From contig CM065381.1 of the NCBI GenBank assembly GCA_033060915.1, positions 3,626,001-3,690,000 on the forward strand: a stretch of DNA of 64,000 bases. The letters are read 5' to 3'. The notes below the pieces were generated by a model. That model made no database searches. It was not told where the DNA came from and saw only the letters and a list, made by a program, of their open reading frames with translations. This DNA comes from Euryodendron excelsum. Taxonomy: Eukaryota; Streptophyta; Magnoliopsida; Ericales; Pentaphylacaceae. A program made the translations under genes and the position numbers. Shown piece after piece: positions 1 to 12,606 of the stretch. Position 1 is the stretch's first letter; each line of letters begins with the position of its first letter.

Positions 1-3000
1 CGACTACTATACATTGGTGGGCTGTTGTTTTAGATTTTTTTTGGTTTCTGTTTTGGTCGTTCATTTTGATTGCTTTGGCAGACGCTTATAGTGCGATCGC
101 AGCCGTGCGTTCTGTGATATGTGACGGCTTAGCTTGAAGACTTGCCACGTCACTTGGAAATTTTACTACTCCTTATCTCCCTTGACATTTATTGAAATGT
201 ATGACAATGCCTCTCTTTTTGTCTAAATTACATTGACCTCAATGTTAACTTTGATTCTTCAATTACATTTTTATCCTAATTATTTTGACATAATTTGAAT
301 ACTATAAAATCAATTTTTTGGGTCAACAAGCCAAAAATAATGTTTTGTCTCTCCTCTCTCCCCTATCCGCTAACAGTTAAAAAGGCAAAAGCACTCACCT
401 CCACCATCCACTGCTAAAAGCCACCACCACATTCTCTTTTTTTAATCTTTTTTTGTTTCTCTCCAGCACTACCCCTACCTCCACTGTCCATAATTGACAT
501 AGGCCGCCACCACCTCTCCTTTCAATTTCTCATCTCTCTCCTAGCACACCCTAGGGATTGTGACATGTCACCAATTTCATCTGTCACACCACTCAAATTT
601 TCATTCCTATAAAAAAAAATCAGATTTCTTGGAAATGCCCAGCAATCCTACATGGCTCTTCCTTCGCAAATAGGTATGGCTTAGACCAAGAATAGCATGT
701 TGTGCTTTGTTGTGGGTGTGTGCATTTGTGTTTACCGTTAATTGATTTGGGTGTGTGAGTGGTGTTAAAGAAATTTGGGCAAAATGTTTGCACATAGGAA
801 GAAACCAGAAAAAAAAAAAAGGGGATGTAGTTGGATGGCGGGCTTACGATGGCGGCGACTGAGGTTAGGGGAGGGTTGATGGGGTTGTGGAGTTAGAGCA
901 ATGGCAGTAGGCTAGTAAGGGTAGGCACTGGCAGAACTATCCTTGTGGGTGGTGGGGGTGCCATGTTTTTGTTTAATACCCCTATTATACATAGTTGATT
1001 TAACAAAATTCGGCTTTATTAGTATTTTAATTTTTGTATAATCCTTCTCTACGTATTATGCATATATAAATTCAGAAAAAAAAAAATAGGATTCCCATAG
1101 TTTAAAAGTAAAGAATAACCTAATATAATATTAAATTTTTTATATAGTGGACTATGGGCTTATTTATTTATTTATTTTTTTTCTTGTACATCCAAATTCC
1201 TAACCCATTAAATTCAAAAGATTACGGCGGCTTCTAATGGGCACATCCAAAAAAAAATAAAAAATCAATAGTTTGTAGGCTTTTAATGTACATCCATTCA
1301 ATAAGTAAGCTTACTCATCAAATACACAAAAAAAAAAAAAAACCAAAACCATTAATAAAACCTATTTCGCTAAGCCTAAATATTTTGTATGTAGAAAACT
1401 TTCTTTTTCTTCAATTTAAAATATGTGCAAAGAATATTTAAATTATAATTTTTGTATCAATAATTAAAAATTTGTGTTTCAAGTTTTGACACCCCCAAAC
1501 GGCCAAACCATGTAGAATGGCCAATTGTCAACTTGTCCTCATGTTAAATATAAGGTTTCACATTTGATTCTTTCTTACGCCTCTTTATAACAACTATAAT
1601 TTATGTAACACATAAAGTTTACATGATTCATATAAACCTGTATAGTTTGAGGGAGTAGTCGGTAAAACCTTTAACACCTTATAGAAAAAAAAAAAAAAAA
1701 AAACCTTTTGGCACCACCCGAACTAATTACTTGCTCCGCCCCTGAGGGTAGGGCAGGCAGTCGGTTAGAAGTAGCAAGGCAGTGGGTTAGGGTGACGGCA
1801 GTTTTTATGGGCCATGGAAGCAAGGCAGTGTTGATCAGTGGAAGTAAAACGTTGGGAATCGGGGTTGAGATAGGTGGTGGTGAAGGCTGGTGCATGCTTT
1901 TTATGGGTTTGGTTAGATTGGGGCAGTGGGGTTGTAAAGGGCGCCCTTAGTGGTGGGGTGTGTGTGGGTGGGGGAGTGGGGGGGAGGTATGGCTGCGATG
2001 GTAAAAGGGGACTTGGTATGTATGGACCATGCGGTGGAGGAAGATGAGGGAAGGAAGTGTTGGGTTGAGAGAGAAAAAGGAGGACGAAAAGAGAATAAGG
2101 GAGGAGGTAGCAGCGGCAATGACAACGGCAACAACAACGATAGTGACTGAGGTGGGTTGACATGGTGACCTTGGTTGGTGCACTGACATTTTGAGGGCGG
2201 ACAAAGGCAAGGGAGAAGATTTTCATTTAGGGTTAATTATATAATCAAATAACTTTATTTTTTGTTAATTATATTAGCAAGGGTAGATAAGAAAATACAA
2301 ATTATTCAAAGTATTACGACTTCAATTTTTGTTAATTGGCCAACACCTTAACATGAGTAAAAAGTTTCATATAATTTTCAGAATGTAAGAGTACTATCTT
2401 ACATTTTAATAAACCTCATAAGGCCACTGTAATTGTCCTTTTTTTCGTTTATGTGGCTTGTAGATAGATGTATCTGCAGTGCTACAGGGTCAGAAAGGCC
2501 ACAAAGGCAAACTCTGGCATGGTCAGTAGTTTTTGTATTTGTTCCTTTTATTTATACTTTGGCTGGCTAAAAGACAAAATGAAGATTTAGTTAAAGGGAT
2601 TAGATTTAGATATATAAGTAAATGGATGACTTTTACCGACAGCTGGTTAAAAATTACTGTGTAATATTTTGGCACAACATTTGTTTTTCATCCAACAAAG
2701 TTAGGGGTGCGCACTAGCCGAGTCACACAAAGCCCATCCAGCCTGGTCCGATGGTCCGTAAAAAAGAAATCCAACGTGGCCCCGTTTTTTTAAGATATTG
2801 CATTGAAATATAGGCCCATTTTTTACTTCGCCTTGATTTGGAGCTAAGTTTTGTTGCTCTGACCAGCCCTAGTTTTTAGGCCCAGTTATCTTTTTGGGGT
2901 GATTTTGGGATTAATATTTGTAAGCTGGGCTCGAGTTTTATTTGAACATATAATATGTGTAATAATGTAATTAAATTTTTGTATATACTTAAAATACTTA

Positions 3001-4131
3001 ACCTCTTGAATTCATTGTAAGAATTGTGTCGTACACACTCTCAATATAAATAAAGACTTATGCCACTAAGCTACTATAACAACTTCTGTATTTTCTGTAA
3101 AATGTATTTATTTGAATCTTAATCCCGGTTGTTGGAGTTGAGCATAGGCCCAGCAATAAATCTAACGCCGGGCCAAGCTGCTTCGGTCCAACATACAACC
3201 CTTAGTACAGAATACAAGCCCACCCCATGTGTACTTTTAGACAAAACTATAGTTGCCTAATATGAAAAATTAGAACGTAAAACATGGCCTAAAAATATTA
3301 TGAGAAATGAAAAGTAGTAGATGATATAAAAGTAAATATGATATTTATAAGAAAATCGATTGAGAACATTAAAAATAGTAAAATAAAGTATTAAAAGACT
3401 TTTATGATCAATTAAACACTAATGCTTTATATCTATAGAAGCTTATTAGACAATTATATACTAAGGTTTAAAATAAGATTTAAGAGCATTAAGATACTCA
3501 ATATTATGAGAAATGCATTTTTAGAGAGTTTTGAAAATATTTTTTTAAAGAGGTTTTGACCAGTTCATTTAAATTATACGATAACTTCTTAAACGTCTCT
3601 TATAAGTTTTCCTTAAATTTCATGAGAGTTTCATTTCCATTTCGAAAATGAGTTTTCTCTCTTAAGAAGAATTTCTTGGTATGTATGCACAAAAAGGGAA
3701 AGAGAAAAGGTAGGAAATGAAAATTAGGTTAAACAAGTTAGATTTATTTATTTATTTTTGGTTGGTTAATAAAATAAGAAGAAAAATGATAGATATTTTG
3801 ATTACCCAAGAAAAAAGAACGTCTTCTTAAACGTAATTATATTTTCTTTTTCCTTAACAAATTTAAGATTCAAACATCGGGGGCATTAGTTTCTGCTTAG
3901 CCATTTTTCTCCGATTTACGTTTGTTGTTTGGTTCCTTTCTTGCAAAAAAGAATTCTTCCAAATGCCATCACAAGTTCAAAACAAGCTAGAGCTTTCTTC
4001 TATGGTTGTGGAATGACATGAATCTGTATAAAAATTGGTTGAATCAGGTTCCTAACTTAACATAAATATACACTTTAATTGGGAATGTAGATAATGCTAT
4101 TCACACCAGATTCTGTGCTTTGAAAATGTCA
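1..4131. other. AT-rich intergenic DNA, no gene recognised
   Basis: I see no supportable gene here. The sequence is AT-rich with homopolymer runs. It is broken by two G-rich, C-poor patches (about 830-960 and 1730-2220), where the opposite strand gives open but low-complexity reading frames with no recognisable domain. Near 1733-1745 the minus strand reads like the CAGGGGCGGAGC end seen in many plant hAT-type relics, but I found no partner end. Confidence 0.5.
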
Positions 4132-4330
4132 AAAACCTTCATTTGGTAGAGCTTATTTCAAGTTTTTTCATTTAGTTTTTTGACTTATAAACCAAAAAGT
4201 TAATTTTTTTTTTTACTTTTTTAAACTAAAGATAAGCAAAAAAGTAAAAAAAAAAAAAAAAAAAAAGAACTAATTTTTTTGCTTATAAGCTAAAACTAAG
4301 TCAAGCCCAAAAACCCTACCAAACGGAAGA
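4132..4330. repeat. Foldback-type element, GCTTATAAGC family
   Basis: The stretch is rich in TTATAAG and AGCTTATAAG words on both strands, separated by poly-A and poly-T. It is bordered by phrases like 'ttcatttggtagagc' and 'ccctaccaaacgg', which are near-complements of each other. Related stretches occur at 9292, 11262, 43322, 58945 and 59161, so this is a dispersed non-autonomous family rather than chance AT-richness. Borders are approximate and no target duplication was identified. Confidence 0.4.
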
Positions 4331-4409
4331 TGTGAGAAAGTAAAATCTAATAATGTTGAGGAGTTGGTACCTAATCATGTTGAGGAGCAAGTTTAATCAA
4401 GTATAGTGA

Positions 4410-4690
4410 CACCCAGGCCCGGCTCTAGGGCTAGGCGAGCAAAGCGCTGGTGTTAGGCCCTCAATTTTCGAAGACTTTCAATTTTCAAAATTCCCATAGG
4501 TTATAGTATCAGTTTTATGTAATTTTTTCATCTCTTTTTACAAAAAATCCCATTTTGGATGAGAAAAAAATGTTTGTTAGAAAAAGAAGACATAAAATCA
4601 ATTACACTAGTAAACTTAAAGGAGAAAAAATACCACTTTAACCAATAATAAATTGAAGGCCTCAATTTTTTTTTTCTAAACCTAACATGC
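4410..4690. repeat. Relic repeat beginning GGCCCGGCTC
   Basis: It opens with 'ggcccggctctaggg' followed by 'taggcgagcaaagcgc' and 'ttaggccctc', wording shared with the relic at 19649-20402 (opening 'gggccggctcagagcc', ending with 'gggcctcaagc'). This is probably a degraded DNA-transposon fragment. No coding capacity or target duplication was found. Confidence 0.3.
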
Positions 4691-4964
4691 TATAATCAAA
4701 GCGCTATATGGTTTTTACAAATTTTTTCTTAACGATCCATTTAGAATCCCAACTTTCCATGAAAAAAATAAAGGACAAGAAAAACGTGAGGGAAAAGAGA
4801 ATAAAAATGCTATTTCATTTTGTTCTCTTTTCTCTTACTTTTTCTTTTACCTTTACTTTTTCTACTAAAAATTTAAGTACCAAATAGAGCATCAAAAAAC
4901 GTCTCAGTACAGACGAGAAAAAATGTCCTATAAAAGTGATTTCGAAATTGATTACACTAATTAA

Positions 4965-4984
4965 ATATATATATATATATATAT
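4965..4984. repeat. (AT)10 microsatellite
   Basis: Perfect AT dinucleotide run of 20 bp in intergenic DNA. Confidence 0.9.
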
Positions 4985-5583
4985 CTTCCAACTGAAAAAT
5001 GCTCATTAGAAGAAGGTCCAAAATTAGCATATTGAAAAATTTTAGAAAAAAAATTAATTTTATCAAAAAAAAAACTTAATTTATAAACCAAAAACATAAA
5101 AAAACCTTATTTAAAATTATTTGTTTTATACCTCAAATTGTCTTGGACTGACACCCCCACCTAAAGTACACAAAAGAATTGAACTAATCTAACCGTTATG
5201 GGTCTGTCACGAGTTCGACAAGATTCGACTCCATTCTAGGTCTTAAAATGGTGAAACTCATAAATTTAGTTCAATTCTTCATGTTAACATCCTATCACAC
5301 CTAACCTGAGCCATTTATGTTACGAAATTCTTATGTGTCCTTAAATTATTACTTCTTGTACTAAAATATTGTTGGAGTTGTTTTATACTTTATTTTTTTT
5401 AATTTTTCAAAAAGTTTGTATACAAACTTGAGTTTTTTATTTTTTATTTGCTTGCAAAGGGTAGTGGGGCAACCCAAGTAACATTCTTGATTGTCTGTGA
5501 CCATAACAATCTCTATCTCGCTTGACTCTTTTGGGCTGCATTCAGCTCACCTCATATTTTAGTGTCCGTTTGTATTAAAAAAA

Positions 5584-6038
5584 TGAGTAATTACATTTTG
5601 TCTATTGTGGTTTGAGCTAAAATCAAATGACTCCCTTGTGATTTAAAGGTGAACACATGACCCCCATGTGACTTGAACTTATCTACAAATAGATAAAAAC
5701 CGTTAGATTTAATGAAAATTCTATCATACAAGTATTTTTCTCATTTTAACTCTCTAAATTAGAGCATCAAACATGTGATTTGACCTTTTTATGCCAAAAT
5801 AAAAGCTTGTCTATCGAGAATTTTTTTTGTTATTTTACCAAATTATCTTTTTGATATTTTAATTTGAAGAGATAAAATGACAAAAACATCCGTATGATAA
5901 AATTTTTGTTAAATCTAACAATTTTCATTTATTTTACAGATAAGTCCGAACTACAAAGGGTCATACTTTTACTTTTAAACTAAAGGAGGTTATCTAAATT
6001 TGGCTCAAACCAGAAGGAAGTAAAACTATAATTACTCC
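5584..6038. mobile_element. MITE with long terminal inverted repeats (~55 bp)
   Basis: The left end reads 'gagtaattacattttg' then '..tggtttgagc' and a tract ending in 'gactccc'. The right end, read on the opposite strand, gives 'gagtaattatagtttta' then '..tggtttgagcc' and 'aacctcc', so about 55 bp pair with few mismatches. A second inner inverted pair (AACGG/ATTTT-type words around 5700 and 5905) supports a foldback structure. 'ttaaaaa' occurs just outside both ends and may be the target duplication. The element is about 455 bp, has no ORF, and is probably a non-autonomous DNA transposon. Confidence 0.65.
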
Positions 6039-8091
6039 TTAAAAACATTCAATGACTATAACCCTTTTTCTTACTCACTCTATATTTATATTTGTTGTTT
6101 TTTTTTTTTGTAAAAAACAAAAGTTACGCTAGCCTATATTTGTTTTTATGGAGAACTAATGACGTAGGAGTGGGATTAGCCCAACGTGTGACCATGAGCA
6201 CGTGGGTGTCTCTAAGGAAAACTTCTTAGGATGGGTGGTGCGTAACCCATCATAGGAGACACGATAAAATATTACACGATGAAAAATATTATATAAATGT
6301 TATTTCTAACTAGAGAAAATACACTTGAATGTCCCTAAAATTGTAATAATAATTAAAAGAAATAGAATAATTCAATGCAAGAGACTCCCACTCCCACCAC
6401 TATAGTGTTTGCGCAGCATATATATATAGCAGCCAACTTGGAAATTTTTACAAGAGAGAGCTAAGGTATAAATTCTTGAATTTAGAGTATAGGTGAAAAA
6501 ATTTGCATTTGGGGGAAGGGGGACAGTGCTAATTTTTTTCAATAAAAAACACTATAAGAAAACAAAATTTTGAGGACTTGAGGCCTAGGAAAGGAATTTT
6601 CAAAAACTTGGAGGGAGGTGGGCCAACCCGCTTGGCTACACAGTTCTGCCCTTGGTTAGATTTGCAGTCTTACCCCGTACTTACATGCAAGAAGCTTTTT
6701 ACATGTTTCATACGTATAAGCCTGTGATGACCTGATCACAATAAAGCAACCTTCCTCTAAAAGAGAAAGAAAACAAATATTAAAATTCACCATGCTATTG
6801 ACTGCATAGCTGAATAAAGTGACCACAGAAAAGCTCTGCAGCTTCATAAAAGTATCATGAGTGAGCATTTCCAGGTAGAATAACATGCAACAGAAGCACC
6901 AAGCAGTACTGTGTTTCAGCTAAGCCAAGACAACAATAGGCTTGAATTCCTGGCAAAACACTTCATTTTCTCATGCTTCTAATTCATCAGTCATCAGAAT
7001 GTCAACACAAAAATCCATATACTACAATAAGCATGTAAATACCTAGCTGGGATCAGACTATGAGATCAACATTCTTTTCTATCTATATTGTAGAAGACTG
7101 AAGCAGTGGTCTCTACCTAAGACACCTTCAGGGGGGAAAGTATTAAATAATTAATAATTTAAGAAAAAATATTTAAAAAAATTTGTTTATCACGGATGGA
7201 TTCATTTTGATTAGCTCCTCATTCCTAACCAAACTAAACAATTCAGAAACTTCTTATTCAAGAATTTTTTTTTTTGAAGAAAATTCATTTAAAATAATAC
7301 CTATTAAATGAAAATATTTTTAGACATTCAACATTCAATTTTCATTATTGAACTAACACATCCAGATTTGATCATTTGTCTTTTAACTTTTTAAGGTTAT
7401 TTTTTTTTATTTTTGTAAATATTAGTTCATAATTTGAGCAGTAGACCTCGTATTTTTTATGTAGGGTTTCAAACTTTAAAAAGGGTATATGCATATTTAT
7501 ATATCTTTTACGACATATTTTGTATAGTTAGTCTTATAGTTTTTCTGTTCCTCGAATTAGTGGTATTGTTTCGGACTTTTTTTCCCCTCAAATGCAAATC
7601 TGTCTCCATAATTCAAACTCGTATGATATTATATTGTCTATCTTCTATAACTATGTATTTGTTTTATTTGATGAGTTGTTGTTTTACATTTAATTACTGT
7701 TAAGTTGTGGTTTTTTAACATATTATGGTCAAAATTCACTAAAATTTGTTTATATTGGGGGTTAGAATCACAATTTTGCTGGATTTTATTTCAATTTCAG
7801 GTTCTAAATTGTTAAAAGCTAGAACTTAGCTGCCATTAAATTTAGAAATTAAGTTAGGACAAACTCACACTTCTTTTGGATTGAGAGGTTTAAAGGGAAA
7901 GGAAAGAGTTAGTTACAGGGGAAAGGGAGAGGAAGAGGAGTATCCTTCATCTTGTTTGCTTAATTAAGAGATAAAAGAGGAGTGAACTTTCCTTCATCTT
8001 TGGTTTGACAATAATTAAAAAAAGTAAAGAGAGAAATATAATATAATTTTACTATTATACCCCTTCTTTCTTCACAGGTAGAAGTTAAAAT
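6039..8091. other. Intergenic DNA without recognised genes
   Basis: AT-rich. Small open frames (for example 7434-7703) code for F/L/I/Y-rich peptides, as expected of random AT-rich DNA, and show no motif. From about 7870 to 8000 one strand is purine-rich (GGAAAGG-type words). An imperfect partner, pyrimidine-rich on the same strand, lies near 8930-9090. Confidence 0.5.
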
Positions 8092-8313
8092 GACCAACGT
8101 AAGAGTTTTTGTATTTTGGGCTAACCAAGTGTTCGGGTCAGCTTACGCACACTTCAACTAATCTTGGGGTCTGTATAGTCATCCATCCCACATAAACCAA
8201 ATAATTATTAGGCCGAAGGTTTTGGAAAAACTTCTTGCACTTGGTAAGAGTCGAACACCTGACCTCTCAAGAGAGATCATGAGTTCTGGCCAATTGAGAC
8301 CAACGTAGGAGTT
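8092..8313 (-). mobile_element. tRNA-derived SINE with 16-bp target duplication
   Basis: On the minus strand the head reads 'tcaattggccagaactc' (box A-like), followed about 30 bases later by 'gtgttcgactc' (box B-like, cf. GTTCGANTC of tRNA promoters). A unique body follows, ending 'gtgcgtaagctgacccga' and then an A-rich tail. The insertion is flanked by 16-bp direct repeats with one mismatch (8092-8107 gaccaacgtaagagtt; 8298-8313 gaccaacgtaggagtt), as expected of LINE-driven insertion. The body is about 190 bp. RNA polymerase III promoter boxes and an A-tail are known SINE features; family assignment is not made. Confidence 0.75.
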
Positions 8314-9291
8314 AAAACAACCAAACTGCTACTACTATGTCACTAGCATGTGTCGTGTGTGTGTACCAAATTATATGTGAATAGAAATAGTATATGTTTT
8401 ACATACTTGGAAGAGTCCACAAACCACCAAGAGTAGGATATTTGTCTAAAAAATGAGAGAGATTTTCTATTAAAAAAAAGAAAAAAGAGGTTTGATTCGA
8501 TGAAATAATAAAATCAATAAAGAAAGTGAATGATTGGTTCGGTAAACAATAATATGTTCCCTCCAAAACCATATATAGCATAATAAAAGTGATAATAATA
8601 AACAACTAAAACTAAAGAACGTCCAAAGTCACCAAAAACAAAAAATTCTTATAACCAGTGTAGTCCTAATACAACTATATTGCTTTGTTAAAATTCTTAT
8701 TACTAGTGTAGACCAGTCATATTACAGAATGATAAAGATAGCAAGAGAGTGCTACTTCTATAAATGTATATAATATTTCAATATCGTAGTCCTAATACAA
8801 CTCTTATAAGCATTATAATAGTTGTATTACAACTCTCTATGGATTAGTACTGAAATAATTCTTTTATAAATCAATGAGTATAATTGGTATATAAAATAAA
8901 ATAATACTAAACACCTTACTTTTCTTCCGTTTTCTTCTAATTTTGGAGAAGAAGAAAAATGGTTAAAAAGTGAGCCCTCTCTCACTTCACAACCCCTCCA
9001 CCCAATTTCTCTTTCCTCCTTAAAAAATTATCCAATCAAGAATTAACTAACTTTATCCATCCAAACCCTTTCCTTCCCCTCCAAAATTAGAAAAAAAATT
9101 GGGAGAAAAATCTATCCAATCAAGAATTACTAGACAAAAATCATATATACGTCCTTGACTACGTAATGTTCAAAGGGCTTTATGATAAAAATGACACCAT
9201 CTCATACATTAGACAACTAATCCACATCTCCAATGTGACCTCATCAAGATATGGGTAGATTTTTCATTTTTTCCAATGCTAGCAACTTAGG
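8314..9291. other. Intergenic DNA
   Basis: No gene recognised. It holds a pyrimidine-rich stretch (about 8930-9090, 'tccttcccctcc' type) partly complementary to the purine-rich stretch near 7870-8000. The SINE lies between the two. Confidence 0.4.
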
Positions 9292-9486
9292 GAGTGTTTA
9301 GATTGCTTTTTAAAAAATTTATGAGCCATAAGCTTAAATTAGTTTTACAAAGTTACTTATTTTAAAGGTTTTTTTAAATTTAAGCTAGGCCTAAAAAATT
9401 ATTTTTTTAACAGAAGCCAAACACAATTTTAAAAAATTATAAATTTAATCCATAAGCTACTAAAAATCCACTGTCCAAACAACCTC
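9292..9486. repeat. Foldback-type element, GCTTATAAGC family (diverged)
   Basis: The left border 'gggagtgtttagattgc' and right border 'gtccaaacaacctct' are roughly complementary. The inside carries 'ccataagctta', 'ttaagctagg' and 'ccataagctac', the shared word set of the family also seen at 4132, 11262, 43322, 58945 and 59161. Confidence 0.4.
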
Positions 9487-10819
9487 TTAGAAATGGTCTG
9501 AAACTGGCTGGGCCAAGCCAAGTCATCTAAAAATCGGCTGAATGTGGCCGATTGGACTCCTTTGGGCATCTTATGCTTAGACTTTAATCTGGGTTGATCT
9601 TTTTCTCTGTTTCCTTTTTTTTTCTAATTTTTTTGTATAAGTAATGCATTCATGCCTCATAGGCTCTTTAGACCCACTCCAGCAACATAAATGACAAAAA
9701 AAATGCTATACAATCAATAAATTTATACAAAATTTATGTACAAAGTAACGTAACTGAATGAGAGCACTTGATGATTTTACAACCAAATATCTATGATGAT
9801 GTCTCTTAGTAACAAAAATGCTATTATATATTATTTTAGTGAAATTTTTTTAAAAAATATTTTTTCATAAAAATTAGGCTTCAACAATCAGTGAAGTTGC
9901 AAGTTCATGTGCAATGCAAATAGTGGATAATTTGCATATTTTAAAATTTTTGTCATTTTGGAATTCAACACTTCTTTGACACCACTAATGCAGCTTTCTT
10001 GTTTCGACAAAGGTCTCGAATGATTAGTAAACTTATTCATTTAATGAAATTCATGTCAAAGCATCTTACATTTATGACCATTGCACTTTATACTAAATCT
10101 CACTTTAATTCTGTAATCAAATTCCTATACTTACGATTATGGTCACGGTCAAGTTACAATGCAAACTTTTTTATAGCTATCATTTGTCTATCTAAAGAAA
10201 AATGCTCATGATGAACTGAAGTGATAATTAGGTATAAAGTGCAAAGATGTAAGTTATAATAACCCTAATTTTTTTTTACGTGTAATTGTTTTAAGGGCAA
10301 ATACCGTAATTGACATTTTAGGTTCATTACATTTAACGCCTCACACTTTATACAAAAATTTCACTTTGTTCCCTCATGTACATGGCTGTCATAGTTGAAA
10401 ACTCGGGATCAAAGTGTGATAAAATATAAATTATAGGGGTAAGTAGTGTATACCCAATAAAGAATCCAAGATCAGCTCAGATTTAGTGTGGGTGCCAACT
10501 CTTGTTTATATGTGCCATCCGTCTCCAAACGCTCACGGTTTAGTGCCAAATCTCATAATTATACGATTGTCTCTCCCAAGGGATGTGTAAGTGGTGACTG
10601 GTGAGGAAGGCACTTCAATTTTTTCCACGATAGTTCCTCAAAAAGGAAGTTGTAGGTGGAATTTTGCCTAAACTGGATTATGATCGAATAGAGAGCTTTC
10701 AAACCATTGAAAAAGGAAACAGCTACAATACTTCAAAGGTATTGTATCTTAAAGGTAGCTACCATTTACTACTTAGACTAAATTATTTTTAAAAAAGAGA
10801 ACAACTAAGATATCTCGAA
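9487..10819. other. Intergenic DNA
   Basis: No gene recognised. Short phrases such as 'ttgcactttatactaaatctcac' (10081) and 'cactttatacaaaaatttcac' (10348) recur, suggesting an old internal repeat of a transposon relic. Confidence 0.4.
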
Positions 10820-10901
10820 AGTACTATCTCTTGAAGGTAAGTAATACTTAGATTGATTAAAGTACTATCTCTTGAAGTTAAGTAATACTTAGATTGATTA
10901 T
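10820..10901. repeat. 41-bp tandem repeat, 2 copies
   Basis: Two consecutive 41-bp units beginning 'agtactatctcttgaag' (10820-10860 and 10861-10901) differ at only two positions. An additional shorter relative ('gtattgtatcttaaagg') lies about 80 bp upstream. Slippage or unequal crossing-over origin is inferred. Confidence 0.9.
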
Positions 10902-11261
10902 AGTTACCACTTAAACTAGTCATGGTTATTACTTAATTTTATAATAGTTATCACAAAATATAACAACTTTGTTAAAAAAATTTTACCAAAACGTCTCAAT
11001 TTTTCAAAAAAGCATCAAGTTACATAAGAAATACCCTTAGAAAATGCATGAATTTAACCATAGAACAAATTAGGAATACCCTATGTTTATCTTAAATTTT
11101 GTGTGCTTGCATATGAGAGGAAATTGTAATCCAATGATTACTTTTATGGATGTGTTTGTTACAAAATTATGTGCAGGAATAGAAACAAAATAAAAATTTT
11201 ACTTTTACATGTGGTGTAAGTTAATTCTACCTCCACTACTATTGGCAGTACATTTCTTTTC

Positions 11262-11492
11262 TGCCTCTTTTTTTATTAAGGGTCCATTTAAAATAGTTTT
11301 TTTCAAATTTTTTTTATTTTGCTTTTTTGGTCTATAAACAAAAAAGATAAATGTTTTTAATTTTTTTACTTTTAACAAGATAAGATAAGTAGAAAAATAA
11401 CAAAATTTCAAAATTCTAACTTTTTTGCTTATCAACAAAAAAACAAATCAAGCAAAAAAAGTTTCAAAAAAATCCAACCAAACTGGCGCTTA
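11262..11492. repeat. Foldback-type element, GCTTATAAGC family (diverged)
   Basis: Bordered by 'aagggtccatttaaa' and 'atccaaccaaactggcgc'. The inside alternates T-rich and A-rich halves with 'gtctataaacaaaa' and 'ttttgcttatcaac', matching the organisation of the copies at 4132 and 58945. Confidence 0.35.
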
Positions 11493-11502
11493 GTCACTAC
11501 AT

Positions 11503-11786
11503 TCTCCATCCATTCTCTCTCTCTCAAATGAAATTTCTGTATTGTACAAACTCTCTCTCCTGTAGGTACTTATATAAACAAATATACACGCACACCCACA
11601 CATGCTATTAACAACCAATAATAGCCAACATAATAAAATCTTGTCGATCTCCATCCATTCTCTATGTGTCTCTCAAATGAAATTTATGTATTGTACAATC
11701 TCTCACTCTCTTTTAAACAAATATGCACACACATACCCATACAGCTATTAACAACCAATAATAGCCAATATAATAAAATTTTGTTG
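11503..11786. repeat. Tandem duplication of ~145 bp
   Basis: Two adjacent copies start with 'tctccatccattctct' (11503 and 11648). Each runs through 'ctcaaatgaaattt', 'gtattgtaca', 'ttaacaaccaataatagcca' to 'aataaaat.ttgt.ga'. They differ by scattered substitutions and a short gap in copy 2. No coding capacity. Confidence 0.85.
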
Positions 11787-12606
11787 AAAACAAAGCAACA
11801 ACCAATGCTTGCCATTTTGAAAAGAGATGCAACTGTAACAGGTGAGTTCACCTGACGTGGCAGACAGTCACTATGTTGAACAGCCGTGACTATTTGTAAT
11901 AAAATTTTATTTTTAATAGGAGTGTCTATTTACACCCAACTCGACAGTTGAGCCACAACCGCAACTATAATTAATAAAACTCTTTTTTAATATTTTTGCT
12001 TAAAAAGACAAACAATCCCTCCGACAATATCATCATGTATACAACTCATGTACGATTAACCTTAAGAAATAGTTTGGTGAAGATAGTAACGAGTTATAAA
12101 CTCCAACGTCATATGTTCAAAATTTAACAGTTCTCTTAGAGTTAATTTTAACATGAATAATATGTTTTTAGTTAGACATAATCAAATTAATTAAAATGTG
12201 CGTGATCTTTTCCCAGTAACCAAAGTTTATTATGCAGGGCCCTATGTGAAATGAGTTGGGGAAAGTTGAAGGACCCACTTAAAACTGATTCTTTATCCCT
12301 TGAAATGACAGGTAATTTTGTTCCCGCTCCCTCGTGAGCTATGTGACCTCGGTTTAATCGCGTGATCCGCGGTCCTCCAACCAACTCATTTTTCTGATGA
12401 AACAAACAATCCACCGGAAAAGGAAGACAAAATAAGAATAGCATGAGGAAGAGGAAACAACAACCAAGAAAAGTTCATCGGAAATGTAAATTTCATCTTG
12501 TGATTGATTGATATATTTCTTCCTCAAATTCTTCTTTTTTTTTTCCATCTATTTCTTTCTCTTTCTAAATTCTCCTTCCCTCTCTCTCTAGAGAAATATT
12601 TCGAAG
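11787..12606 (+). promoter_or_regulatory. Upstream region and pyrimidine-rich leader of the ALIS gene
   Basis: The 800 bp before the ALIS start hold no other gene. From about 12510 to 12595 the plus strand is strongly pyrimidine-rich (repeated CTTT and CTCTCT), typical of plant 5' leaders, and runs to the start codon at 12607. A 'gattgatatatttc' stretch at about 12503 could act as a weak TATA element. The transcription start cannot be fixed from sequence alone. Confidence 0.4.

Noticed and set aside
1671..2226. Overlapping open frames on both strands (62-153 codons)
   Set aside because: Low-complexity G-rich DNA, with P/T/H/S-rich or G-rich peptides, no domains, no splice-site logic and overlap on both strands.
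6215..6262. Hairpin gatgggt..acccatc as a terminator or regulatory RNA
   Set aside because: Only 7-bp arms; such palindromes are frequent by chance, with no supporting context.
7434..7703. 89-codon hydrophobic frame that looks like a small membrane protein
   Set aside because: AT-rich DNA naturally encodes F/L/I/Y; there is no promoter, homology or conserved motif.
8205..8313. A functional tRNA gene on the minus strand
   Set aside because: Only box A-like and box B-like words are present; no cloverleaf can be folded and the context is a SINE with target duplication.
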